From Desmodus rotundus (Eukaryota > Chordata > Mammalia > Chiroptera > Phyllostomidae), in assembly GCF_022682495.2 (NCBI RefSeq), contig NC_071389.1, positions 8,857,199-8,921,198 on the forward strand: 64,000 nt of DNA, read 5' to 3'. Below, one piece after another: positions 1 through 9,768 of this stretch. Each line of letters starts with the position of its first letter. The first letter of the stretch is position 1. The notes beneath the pieces are model-generated. The model saw nothing but the letters and a program-made list of their open reading frames with translations. It was not told the DNA's origin and did no database searches. The position numbers and the translations under genes were made by a program.

Positions 1-1203
1 AAAAATTGAGTTGGTTTAACCACCAGCTGTTGTGTGTACATAGATGTGTGACTGATGAATATGCTACAGTTAACTTCATGTAGATTAAAAAGCAAACAAT
101 TTTCGTATCTGCAGATACAGCCTTCACTCGGGGCTTTTATCTCACCGTGTACATTAAAAAGCCAGCTTTGCACATAACTGGCCAGGAGAATCACAGTGCT
201 TTCTGATTTCCTTTTCTTGCCTGAGTGATACCTGCCCTGAGGGTAAACAGGATGATTGTGCTGTTACACGCCCCAGAGTTGCTATCACTGGCAACACATC
301 GTAAGAAACTAACTGGCTTATGCGTTCTGCCATTCTCTAGCACAGATACCAAAAGGCCAGGTTTCTCCTCGGACTTCCGAGATTTAGTGTACTCTGGCCA
401 AACTAGAAAGAAAGAATTTCCCTTAGAAGGTGAATGTTAATGTTAGGAGTTCCACAAAATAAAAAAGCTTTTTCCCTGGAAGAACTTAAAATGCCAATTC
501 CTCTTAACAAAGTGAATTCAAAGCATGTCCTTGAGAACTGGGAATGTAGGATCATGGCTCAAGTTCTGTGCCCTAGTGGTCCCTCGGTGCGTGCCACTGG
601 GAGCCCATTGGGTAAACTAAATAGGGGTGAACCTTTGATGGGCTTGATTTTCTCTTGTGCCTTAGTCTCTCCAAATAGCAGAGGCATCGCATTTTGGTGG
701 GAACTGAAAACGGAACGGGGGGGAGGGGGCATTGAGAGCCACCCTCCTGAAGATGGTGGGCACATGTTGAGTGTTCTTGAGGCTCACCTTTATTGTTCAT
801 TCAGAATTGTCCTGCACCAGGTCATCTGGTGGAACCAGGGGGAGGGGTCGTTTGCAGGGTAGAAGTACAGCTAATTGGAAGATAACCCTAAACATGCACC
901 AGTGGTGGTCAGCTTTGCCTTCCATCAGGCCCTCCCATGCAGGGTGGAGGTAGGGAGTGTGCTGCAGCATCCTCTCCGCTCCCCCTGAGCTCAGCTGCTC
1001 TGGAACACTGATGGCCTGGCCCAGCAGGACTTAGAGGGTCTGCAGGGTTTGTTGTTTTAAAGCAGTTGAGTGCAAGGTGTGAAGATGGGGCTGTAAAGCA
1101 GAAAGGTAGCGAGGGTGTGGGGCTGGGTGATGGGCAGCATTTATAAGAGAATTCAGTACTCTAGCAAGTCTTTCTATAGGACAGCTCCACCAAAAGGACA
1201 TTT

Positions 1204-1403
1204 TAAAAAATATTTTCTTTTTTCTTTATTTTTAGAGAGAGGGGAAGGGAGAGAGGAAGAGAAACATCAATGTGTGGTTGCCTCTCACGTGGCCCCCACT
1301 GGTGACTTTGCCTGCAACCCAGGCATGTGTCCTGACTGGGAATCGAACGGATGACCCTTTGGTCCTCAGCCTGTGCTCAATCCACTGCTACACCAGCCGG
1401 GGC
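1204..1403 (-). repeat. Ves SINE (bat tRNA-derived), reverse
   Basis: Reverse-oriented SINE. It reads from a T-rich tail complement through GAGAGAAACATCAATGTG-like and GGAATCGAAC-like B-box complements to a CCAGCCGGGGC end. It is flanked by AAAAGGACATTT (1192-1203) and AAAAGGGACATTT (1404-1416), a target-site duplication with one inserted base. Confidence 0.9.
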
Positions 1404-2683
1404 AAAAGGGACATTTCTTTAACCCATCCAAAATGTCATCACGTAATGTGATCTTGATGCATACAGGGAGAGTTTCTGGCTTTAGCGACTTTAGAGGTTT
1501 ACATTGAGTTATGCTTTGGTGATCGATCGGTAACCTAGACCCTCTGGGGGCTCGAAGGTGAGGGGATATAGGTGATGCTTTAGGGTATGGTCTCATGGAA
1601 TGAAATTTGCGGGGGGGGAAATGGTTCAAGGGTGTAGAAGTTCGAGAATACTTCTTTTACCTAAGAAATCTAAGCAAACTACAAAAGACCTGGAGTGGAG
1701 CTGTGGAATACAAAATTAGAATAATTTTTACAGAACTGTATCTCTTTAAATATGTACCATAAGGTTTTCATTGGCTGACTTGAGGAAGGGGCATGCTGGG
1801 ATGTTTTCCTGGGAAATACATATCTGATGGGAAATGATGCTGATTACCAGGAGTTTGTTTTACACAACCTTGAAAGGAAAAGGCAGACTTAGTAATGTCC
1901 TGCCAGAGGCAGGCAGATGGGTTTATTTCTAAATTCCTTTGGTCTGTGGTTACCTGATGCTGTCCAGGCATCTTCGTCCTTCCCTGAAGGCTCCACGGCT
2001 GAGTTTGTGCCGCCCGTCCAAGACCTTTCTCTCTGAATCATCATATTTCCACTCTCCGTTCTCTTAGTCATTCTTTTGAGAGAGTTCTGGTGACAGAGCA
2101 ACTCGACACGCTAATGGCATTTGCTTTTTTTTACTGTGTACTGATGACGAAAGTTGATTTGCTCGTTTTAATTCAGAAACTCCTCTTCATGGCAAGTTGG
2201 GCCACTGGCCTTTGCACTCAAGTAAGGTTTGTTTACTAGAATTATAGCCATATTTGGCAAATCTTAGCAAATAGAAACTGCTCTTTTTCCCCTTATTTAT
2301 TCTTGCAGTCGCTCATGTATGTTTTCCTGACTTTCGGCGCTTTGAGACTACTGCATCGTAGAGGAACTGGGCTGATTGGCTAGATAGGCATGCCAATAGC
2401 CCGGTCTCTCCCATAATGCTTTGGTTTTGAGAGTTGGAAAACTCTGAGAACTTAAGGGAACCAAACTCAGGAATCCCAAAGTTGGTTGCATTGTGCCATT
2501 GGTTTAGGGGCTGGACACAGGGCCAGTCTGCAGCTGGGTGAACTAGATGCATTTGGGTTTGAGTTTTTGTCACATAATGGAAGTGTAAGTCAGCTCTAAA
2601 TAATTAAAACACTTTATTTTATTCTTTTTTTAATAGGAACTTTCTGAAGAAAAGTGATGTGTAAAACATTTGATATTTAAGAC

Positions 2684-2689
2684 AATAAA
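2684..2689 (+). terminator. Poly(A) signal AATAAA closing the upstream (DDI2-like) transcript
   Basis: Canonical AATAAA preceded by AT-rich sequence and followed about 15 bases later by a CA/TA cleavage context and a T-rich downstream stretch (TCTTGTTTGACC, TTTCTTTTAAG). It is the last such signal before the PLEKHM2 spacer on the + strand. Confidence 0.5.
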
Positions 2690-2998
2690 GTTTTTATCAT
2701 AAGACTCTTGTTTGACCAATTTCTTTTAAGTTGAGATGGTTGGTTGCCTTTTATCCCTGTCTCTCTCCCCTTTAAATAACTTCTGCCCAGGCTCTGTGAC
2801 TTGCCAGGTGCCTGAACCCCAGGAGAAATGGGCATCTGCAAGCCATTGAAGTCACTTTGAAATGACCACTGCAGAAGGATAGCTGTCTGCTCATGTATGA
2901 GATGTGCATTTTGTAGCTCTGCGTGGGCAGTTGATACCCAGTAATAGAAATAACACTGGTGATGGGGTATTGGGGTTCAGGTTATTCTCCAGAGCCAG

Positions 2999-3190
2999 GC
3001 TGCTAGGGTTTGAATTCCAGCTTTGCCACTTACTAGCTATGTGACTGGGTAAGTTGCCTAACCTTTCTATGCCTTAGTTTTCTCATCTGTAAAATAGGGG
3101 GTCACAGGGATTAAGCAAATTCATGCATATAAAGTCCTTAGAAAGTCACTGGCACATAGCGAATGCTCGTTAGATATTAGCTGGTAGTCA
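2999..3190 (+). repeat. MIR SINE
   Basis: Ancient mammalian MIR, recognisable by TTTGCCACTTACTAGCTATG, the CTCATCTGTAAAATAGG core and the CTGGCACATAG segment in the expected order. Confidence 0.8.
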
Positions 3191-4109
3191 TCGCATTGCA
3201 CAAGAGATTTGAGAATGCTACAGGGAATTTCCAGAAGTCAGGAGATTCTAGCAGTCTGATGTGTGGGGAGGGAGGGCTTTGCCCCATGCAGTCAGGAAGG
3301 GTCCCTAGGCTGCCAGGGCCCTGCCCACTTCAACATGTGGCTTCCAAGGTTACTTTGCAACTGACATACCAGGAAAAGAGTATGAGGGTTATGCATGGAA
3401 GTCTTCACAATACCAGGCCAGGGAGTGGTGTACGTCGCTTCTCTACCCACGTTGCACTGGCTGCAACTTAGTCGCGTGGCCATATTGCCAAACTGCCAGG
3501 GAGACTGAGATCTAATCCATTTGTGTGCCCAAGAAGACGAGTAGAGTTTGGTGGTCAGCTAGCAGTCCTTCAGCTTCACCTCACACGGACCACACATACC
3601 TTTCCCCCAAGGAGAGGGACCCATACCCCCTCCAGACACTGCTGACCTCAGTGCAGAACGTCCTGTGATGCCCTGTTCCTCCTTCAGGTCTCGATTGTGG
3701 CTTTTTATGGTTTGGCAAACAACTGGAGATGAGAGATCTGCTCCTGCCCCATATACAAGTGTTGGCATGGGCAGAATACCTGTGATAGAAGTTACATAAC
3801 ACTGCTAAATTATCACCTGGCACTGCTTCCCTGTCCACAGCTGTTAGTGTTGGAATGGGATTAACCAAGCACACCAGTCCATACCTGTGGGTTTTGTCCT
3901 TTAAAAAATTGGACCTAGAGTGGCTTGGTTCTTCCTAGAAAGTTCCTAAAGCCAACCTGTTTTCCTACTTTACCTCGGGTATCTGAAATTGAAGTGCCCC
4001 GAGCCAGGAATCCTCCACCCCTCCACCCCCCCACCCCCCCACCCTACCCTGCCCAACCCTGCTCCTCCTGCCATCTTCGTTCCTGTCCCCAGAAGTAAAT
4101 GGCCACTGC

Positions 4110-4790
4110 ATCCTTCCGGTTGCTCACTAAAACCTTGAGTACTTCCACAACCTGCATCCGGTCTACTCTAAGTGCTGTTGACTCCATTTCAAAATCGACT
4201 CGAAATCTGATCGTTTCTAGAACCCCCGTCCCGGAGACCCACCCCCTGTGACCTGGGTCATTGCAATAGGTGTCCCTGCTCCTGCCCTTGTCTGCCTACA
4301 TTCTGTTTCAGCACAACTGCCCCCATGATTCTGTTAGATCGGGCCATGCCTCTCCCCAAAGCCCTTCGGTGGGTCCCCAGAATGCCTCCGAGGCCGCCGT
4401 TTACCTCTTGGCCTTCACCCCTGCTCCCCTCCCCCTTGCTCAGCCCTCAGACACCCTGACCTCCATGCTTGACCTCACCATGCTCTCAGGGCCTTTCTAT
4501 TTGTTACTTCCTTAGCCTGGAATGCTCTTTCCCTGGACACCTTTGTGACTTCTTCTCACTTCCTTCAGGTCTTTACGCAAACAGTAAGTCTTCTCTGGCT
4601 CCTTGTCCTAAAATTGCAGTGACCATTACCTACCACACCCCGCATCCATGTCCGTACCTCGTTTATTGTCTTCCTTCCCCAGTAGGACATAAAGTCCATG
4701 AGGGGAGGGGTTGTGTCTGTCCTTTTCATTGCTATTTCCCCAGTGCCTGGTGCACAGTAGGTTTTGAAGGAATAAATCCATGAACACAAC
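4110..4790 (+). repeat. LINE L2 3' end
   Basis: Divergent L2-like sequence with the usual 3' features: CTTAGCCTGGAATGCTCTT, a cysteine/leucine-rich decayed ORF2 end, GAGGGGAGGGG...GTCTGTCC, the CCAGTGCCTGGTGCACAGTAGG segment and a terminal GAATAAAT. No intact frame. Confidence 0.75.
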
Positions 4791-5398
4791 TATACTGCCT
4801 CAGTTTATCATTTACAAGGCCCTACGGAGTTGTACCAAAATTGGGGTGACAGCAGAACTGGGCCTGAAACCCAGCCGGGTCACTGAGGTGTCAGTTTGCA
4901 AGTTTTAGGGATTCTAGACCAGGGTGACTGTCGAGTTTCAGTTTCATGTGGATTTTAAAAGACAGGTGACACTCTGAGCTTAGTGGGTTTGCAGGCATCC
5001 ATGTGAAGTAGTACTGTTATCATACGTGTAAGGCTACTTTGGAGGCTGACAAACAGCCCCTCTCTGCTAATGGCTGCACAGACTCACCATAGCTCTTCAT
5101 TATCTTCCTAGAATGGAGAGACCTAAATCAGACCGACGTAAAGAGAAGCAGCCTTATATCAGCTCTGGTTCTCTCTGTCCTTTTGATTCTGTAGACACCT
5201 AAAAAACGTTTCACATCCCTGTTAAGTTAAAAATTAATCAGGAGATAATTCATTCAATAAACATTGAGCACCATGTGCCAGGGGCGTGAGCCGAGCAAAG
5301 GCACATCTCCCCACAGGCGCTACAGCAGTCTCTCTGAAGAATGGCAACAGGCAAAATGCTGGGCAGTAACACTTTATGTGATGAAAACAGCAGATTGG

Positions 5399-5608
5399 GC
5401 CTTGGCCAGGTAGCTCAGTTGGTTAGGGCATCATCCTAATACCGCAAGGTTGCAGGTTCGATCCCCAGTCATCAGGATACACACAAGAATCAACTAATGA
5501 ATGCATACATGAGTGGAACAACAAAGTGATTGTCTCTCTCTATCTCTCTCTCTTTCTCTCCCGCTTCTTCTCTGTAAAATCAATACATAAAAAATATTTT
5601 TAAAAATT
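5399..5608 (+). repeat. Older bat tRNA-derived SINE
   Basis: Starts GCCTTGGCCAGGTAGCTCAG with a tRNA A box, then GGTTCGATCCCCAGTCA (B box), a TCTCTC tract and an A-rich tail. It differs from the common Ves form by the GTTGGTTAGGGCATCATCC head. Duplicated flanks CAGCAGATTGG (5388-5398) and CAGTAGATTGG (5609-5619) mark the insertion. Confidence 0.85.
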
Positions 5609-6674
5609 CAGTAGATTGGCATGCTCTAAGAGACTAAAGGCTACTTAACGTTGGGTAATCCATTAGAAAGTTCTTCTGAGAAGCTAACCTTTGAGATTTG
5701 ACTGACAAGGCTCCTGCCAGGCAAGGGTTTGGGATGTACGTTAGGCTAGGCTGAGGGAACAAAAAGACCAAAATGTTAATAAATAATTGATTACAAGAAA
5801 AGTTTTTATCCCGCCTAGGTGACAGTCCAAGATAAGTGTTCCTGATTGATGGGCAGCTCTCCTCCACACGGCGATTCAGGGAACCAGGCTCTTCACACCT
5901 GGTAAGCCTGACATCCGCTTTTGCTTCATCCTGCCTGGTGGAAGAAGCAGCAGCATGGAGAAGCCCAGCCTAGACGTGGGTCACTTTATTTCTGTTCCTG
6001 TTGCACTGGAGAGAACTTGATGGTAGAGTCCTGCCTGCTGCTAAGGAGGCTGGGAAATGTAGTGCAGCACTGCCTGGCTACACTGCTATCACTGTAGATG
6101 GAGACATTTTGGGCGAACAGCTGGAGGCCTCTGCCACACCGGGACGAGCATCCCAGCAAAGACCCTCAGATGCGTGCCCACTGGCACGTGTGAGAAACAG
6201 CAGGCTGGTGGGGACTGGCACACACCAGCCAAGAGATGAGGACAGGAGACAGGGAGAGGCTAGAGCAGATCAGTTATGGCCTTGGAGGCCGGAGGAAAGA
6301 GGATGGGTGTCGTTTCAGAAGCTATGACATGAAGCAGTTGGAGGCTTTTGATCTGGGAGGTCGAATAATATCCCAATTTTCACCAACCCATCTTGCTGAC
6401 TTGACAGTATTGAGGGAGGAACTGGATCTTCAACATTTTAAAATAAAGTCACTTAGATTAAAGCTGCCTCATTTTGGTTTTCCCAGCCCTAAAGTTGTGG
6501 ATTGCACTCATCAAGTGCCAGAGTTAGGGCACGGGAACCTGGACCAGTGCTGTTATGTACAGCCAGCCCCTCCGATCTCGCTCTCAGGCGGGGACCAGCT
6601 TCACAAGCCTGATGGCCAAGGAAGTACTTATTCCCTCCTCTGGAAATACAAGCATATTTGCCTTGAGTTGGGGG

Positions 6675-6735
6675 CAAAGGGAGGAAGAAGAAGGAGGACG
6701 AGGGGAGGGAGGAGGAGGAGAAGGGGGAGAAGAGG
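6675..6735 (+). repeat. Purine-only (GGA/GAA) low-complexity tract
   Basis: About 60 bases of almost pure G and A. It generates the arginine/glycine-rich and, in other frames, proline- or serine-rich open frames seen here, which are not genes. Confidence 0.8.
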
Positions 6736-7879
6736 AACAATAACAAACAACAAAATCATTTTTCCTGTGTCACTGATTTGGAAACTAAGACAGCGATTTG
6801 CTCGAGGCCCTGGCATGAGTCAGTGAAGGCTTTTGATGCCTCAGAGTCTCGTGTACGTTACATGTGATCAGCAAAGTCTTGTGCAATACATGAATGGGCT
6901 TTAATTTTGAGTTTAAATGACTGCCAATAACAGAGTTGATAGGCATCCTGGTTTGCGGTGGTTTCCTTTCCTCTTTTTTCTTTCCCTGAGTTGCCTCGTT
7001 TTTGACAGGCAAGAACGGATTCCACATTTGAGCTCTAGGCACGGGACAATTATCTGTACGTGAACACCCACACCTGGGCCCCTCCCCGATCCTGTAAAAA
7101 GTCTTATGAGACTAAAATGTGCCTTCCTTCTCCCCACCCTTTCCCACCCCACTCACGTACCCACACAAACGTTAAGAATTTGGTAGGCTGTGAGACCGGA
7201 TGTTTTTCCTGAATGCTGCAAGAGGTTGAATGTGACCATACCCAATGTGTGAGGACGAAAACAGTATGGCGGAAATGCCACCACCTTCTCACGTCACAGG
7301 TATGCAGCCAAGCGATAAAAATGCCTGTTGAAGCTGTCATGTGCCGAGCACATGTCAGGAAGCTGTTGCCCAGCAGAAGAAGCCGCCCAGAAGCTGGCTT
7401 GCTACTTACCAGCAGGACAAGAATCACAAAGCCAGTCGGTTCCACTTCGGGTTGAATGGATTCTCATGAGCCAGGGCTGCATCTAACAGGTTGGGGCCCG
7501 TAGACACCCTAACATGGGTGGAGTAGGAAGGGAGTGCACCCAAGCTATGAAACTGGTCATTCAAGCTGGCTTTCCTCCTACTTGCCACAAACACCTTCAG
7601 ACAAACTGACTGTTTCTGTCCTCATTCAAAGTAATGTGTCTTCGGCACTTGGCCTTTTCTCCACCTGTGCAGTAACTGCAGCCTCCAGCCCCGTCTGTCA
7701 TTCTGCCCCTGCCGGGCTCCACCCAAGCTATCTCTTACTTTTCTAATCTCAGTACCAATAAGAAAATGCCCTGCGTTCAGAGACTTTGCTTCTTTCCTTA
7801 AAGGGTTACACCAAAGGGGTCCCCTCCTAGAATAAGATGAAGAAATGTAAAGGGATCCTTAGCTCAGAAAAGGATACCA

Positions 7880-8045
7880 ATGGCTTCTGGACTCTACCAC
7901 TGCTGTATGATTTTAGGCAAATCACTCCCATCCCTCGATTTCGTCTGCGCAAGAATGAGTGAGGATACGCGAGGCAGACGCAAAGCACTTAGTTCCGCGC
8001 GTGCCATAAGTCAGAGCTCAGCACGTCATCGTCACCGTCCTTCCC
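7880..8045 (+). repeat. MIR SINE
   Basis: Decayed MIR with CTACCACTGCTGTATGATTT, TTTAGGCAAATCACT and a CATCATCGTC-like 3' end in the expected order. Confidence 0.55.
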
Positions 8046-8176
8046 ATGAACAATTCTTGCCCTAGATCCCGAGGTGGGGCTAGCATGCAGCAACCCCAGT
8101 TTCTCAAGTAGTTGTTCTCGTTCCTTTTCCCGACACATACTTTTGCCCCTATTCAGTCACAGAAAAACAAAACAAG

Positions 8177-8389
8177 GCCCTGGCCGGTGTGGCTCCATTG
8201 GTGCGCCCTCCCGTAGGTGGAAAGGTCACTGGTTTGATTCCCGGTCAGGGCACATATCCAGGTTGAGAGTTCGGTCCCCAGTTGGGGCACGTAAGAGAGG
8301 CAACCAATCCACGTTTCTCTCGCACATAGATGTTTGGCTCTCTCTCTCCCTCCCTTCCCCTCTCTCTAGAGTCAACGAGCAGGGAGGAT
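8177..8389 (+). repeat. Ves SINE, forward
   Basis: Begins GGCCCTGGCCGGTGTGGCTC. B box GGTTTGATTCCCGGTCAGGG, then GCAACCAATCC, a TCTCTC/CCCTCCC pyrimidine tract and a short A-rich end. The A/C-rich flanks (AAACAAAAC) are duplicated on both sides. Confidence 0.85.
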
Positions 8390-9162
8390 TCAAACAAAAC
8401 ACCACAAAACAAGGACCATCACCTTGGGTCTCCCCTGGGGACACGCAGGGATGGAGGGGGATCTTCGGGTGGGTGGGGGGTGAGGTCCATCGAGGGTAAG
8501 CTGCAGAGTCGGTGTGTTCCGTGGGTGGGGCCGACTAGGTCTGGGAGGCTGAGCGCTGGTCACCTGGGCAGAGAAGAGGAAGCCTGGGCAGCTGAGGCTG
8601 GGAATCGGGGTCCCTTAAGAATGAAAGGGGGAATGCTCGTTCTGCAATGTGTACAGATATTGAATCTTGTTGTAGACCTGAAACTAATGTTATGCCCATT
8701 ACATCTCAGTTTTTGAAAGTGGCAAAGAAAGTATATGTTGACCTTTAACAAAAAAATAAAAAGGAGAGACGAAAGGACGTGTCAGGAAGACATTAATTAG
8801 GGCCCAGAGGAGTAGAGCGGGCCAGGCGAGGGGCTGAGAACTCCGCGCAGACAGCGAACTCGGAGCGGGGCGGACCCTGGGGGCGGGGCTGGGGGCTCGG
8901 GCTGAGCGGGTGGGGCCCTGGGGGTGCGAGCGGGCCGCAGGGCTCCGGGCAGGGGCAGGAAGGGGCCGGGGCTGCAGGTGGAGCGCAGAGCGGGGGTTGG
9001 GGAGGCGGGAGGGGCGAGGACCTGATAGTGGGGGGCGCAGGGGGAGGGTGCGGAGTGCAGGGCCGGGGGCCAGTGAGGGCCAGGGGTCGGGGGCGGCGGG
9101 GGGCCGGTCGAGGTGGGGGTGCTGGGGTGTCCAGGCTGCCCACAGCAAGGGGGCCCGGGCCT

Positions 9163-9430
9163 GTGGGCTGATGAGAGTCTCGGGGTCCCCGGGTCTGTGG
9201 GCTGATGAGAGTCTCGGGATCCCCGGGTCTGTGGCTGATGAGAGTCTCGGGGTCCCCGGGTCTGTGGGCAGAGGGGGTCTCGGGGTCCCCAGGTCTGTGG
9301 CTGATGAGAGTCTCGGGATCCCCGGGTCTGTGGCTGATGAGAGTCTCGGGGTCCCCGGGTCTGTGGGCTGATGAGAGTCTCGGGGTCCCCGGGTCCGTGG
9401 GCCGAGGGGGCGGGTCTTGGTCCCCGGGGT
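9163..9430 (+). repeat. GC-rich minisatellite, about 33-bp unit, 7-8 copies
   Basis: Head-to-tail units of about 33-34 bases built on GCTGATGAGAGTCTCGGGG followed by TCCCCGGGTCTGTGG. Seven are close matches (single-base swaps such as GGGATCC for GGGGTCC). One centred near 9270 replaces CTGATGAGA with CAGAGGGG, and a last degenerate unit fades out near 9430. It lies inside the CpG island just upstream of the probable PLEKHM2 start site. Confidence 0.9.
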
Positions 9431-9708
9431 CCCGGGGCGGGAGCGTCCCAGCCGACCGCCGGCCGAGGCGCCGCCCCGCCTGACATCAGTTCCGCCGCCG
9501 CCCCGCCGCCGCCGCGCACAGCCGCGGCCTCCATCCCCGCCGGGCCGGGCGGAGCGAGGGGCCGGGCGAGGCGAGGGCCGGGCGGCGGGCGCCGGGCCCC
9601 GCGGCCGGCACGACGGAGCCCCCGCACGGCCGGCCGCAGCGGTTGGCGGCGGCCCCGGGCCCCCGGCGCGGGAAGCGGCGGCGGCGGGGCGGCGGCGGCG
9701 GCGGCGAC

Positions 9709-9768
9709 ATGGAGCCGCGGGAGGTGAAGGACCGGATCCTGGAGAACATCTCGCTGTCGGTGAAGAAG
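9709..9768 (+). CDS. PLEKHM2: PLEKHM2 coding exon 1
   Basis: Twenty codons, MEPREVKDRILENISLSVKK, ending in phase 0 at a GTGAGC donor. The ATG is the first in this frame after GC-rich 5' UTR; the frame upstream stays open only with non-ATG codons. Confidence 0.95.

Larger units (their letters stand above)
1..2700 (+). other. DDI2: Probable distal 3' UTR / downstream end of DDI2
   Basis: No open frame here resembles a known protein. By synteny the gene upstream of PLEKHM2 is DDI2, whose last exon in human carries a very long 3' UTR (the RSC1A1 frame lies inside it). The stretch is moderately AT-rich, contains one reverse-oriented Ves SINE (1204-1403), and ends at a good poly(A) signal at 2684. 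I infer it is transcribed DDI2 3' UTR. A splice-acceptor-like pyrimidine tract ending in AG just before 2639 leaves open that only the last 60 bases are a terminal exon. The assignment rests on gene order, not on coding sequence. Confidence 0.4.
2705..8799. other. Spacer between upstream gene end and PLEKHM2 CpG island
   Basis: No gene could be supported. It holds a MIR (about 2999-3190), a C-rich run (4016-4045), a long L2 3' end (about 4110-4790), an old tRNA-derived SINE (5399-5608), a purine-only low-complexity tract (about 6675-6735), a second MIR (about 7880-8045) and a Ves SINE (8177-8389). The open frames around 6001-6826 are short and read partly through the GA-rich tract; none looks like a protein. 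Confidence 0.6.

Noticed and set aside
434..862. 142-codon open frame near the window start
   Set aside because: No resemblance to DDI2, RSC1A1 or any family I know; composition and overlap with antisense frames suggest chance in 3' UTR.
6236..6826. 196-codon open frame with an Arg/Gly-rich tail
   Set aside because: The tail is the translated purine-only tract and the front has no recognisable domain, splice sites or promoter.
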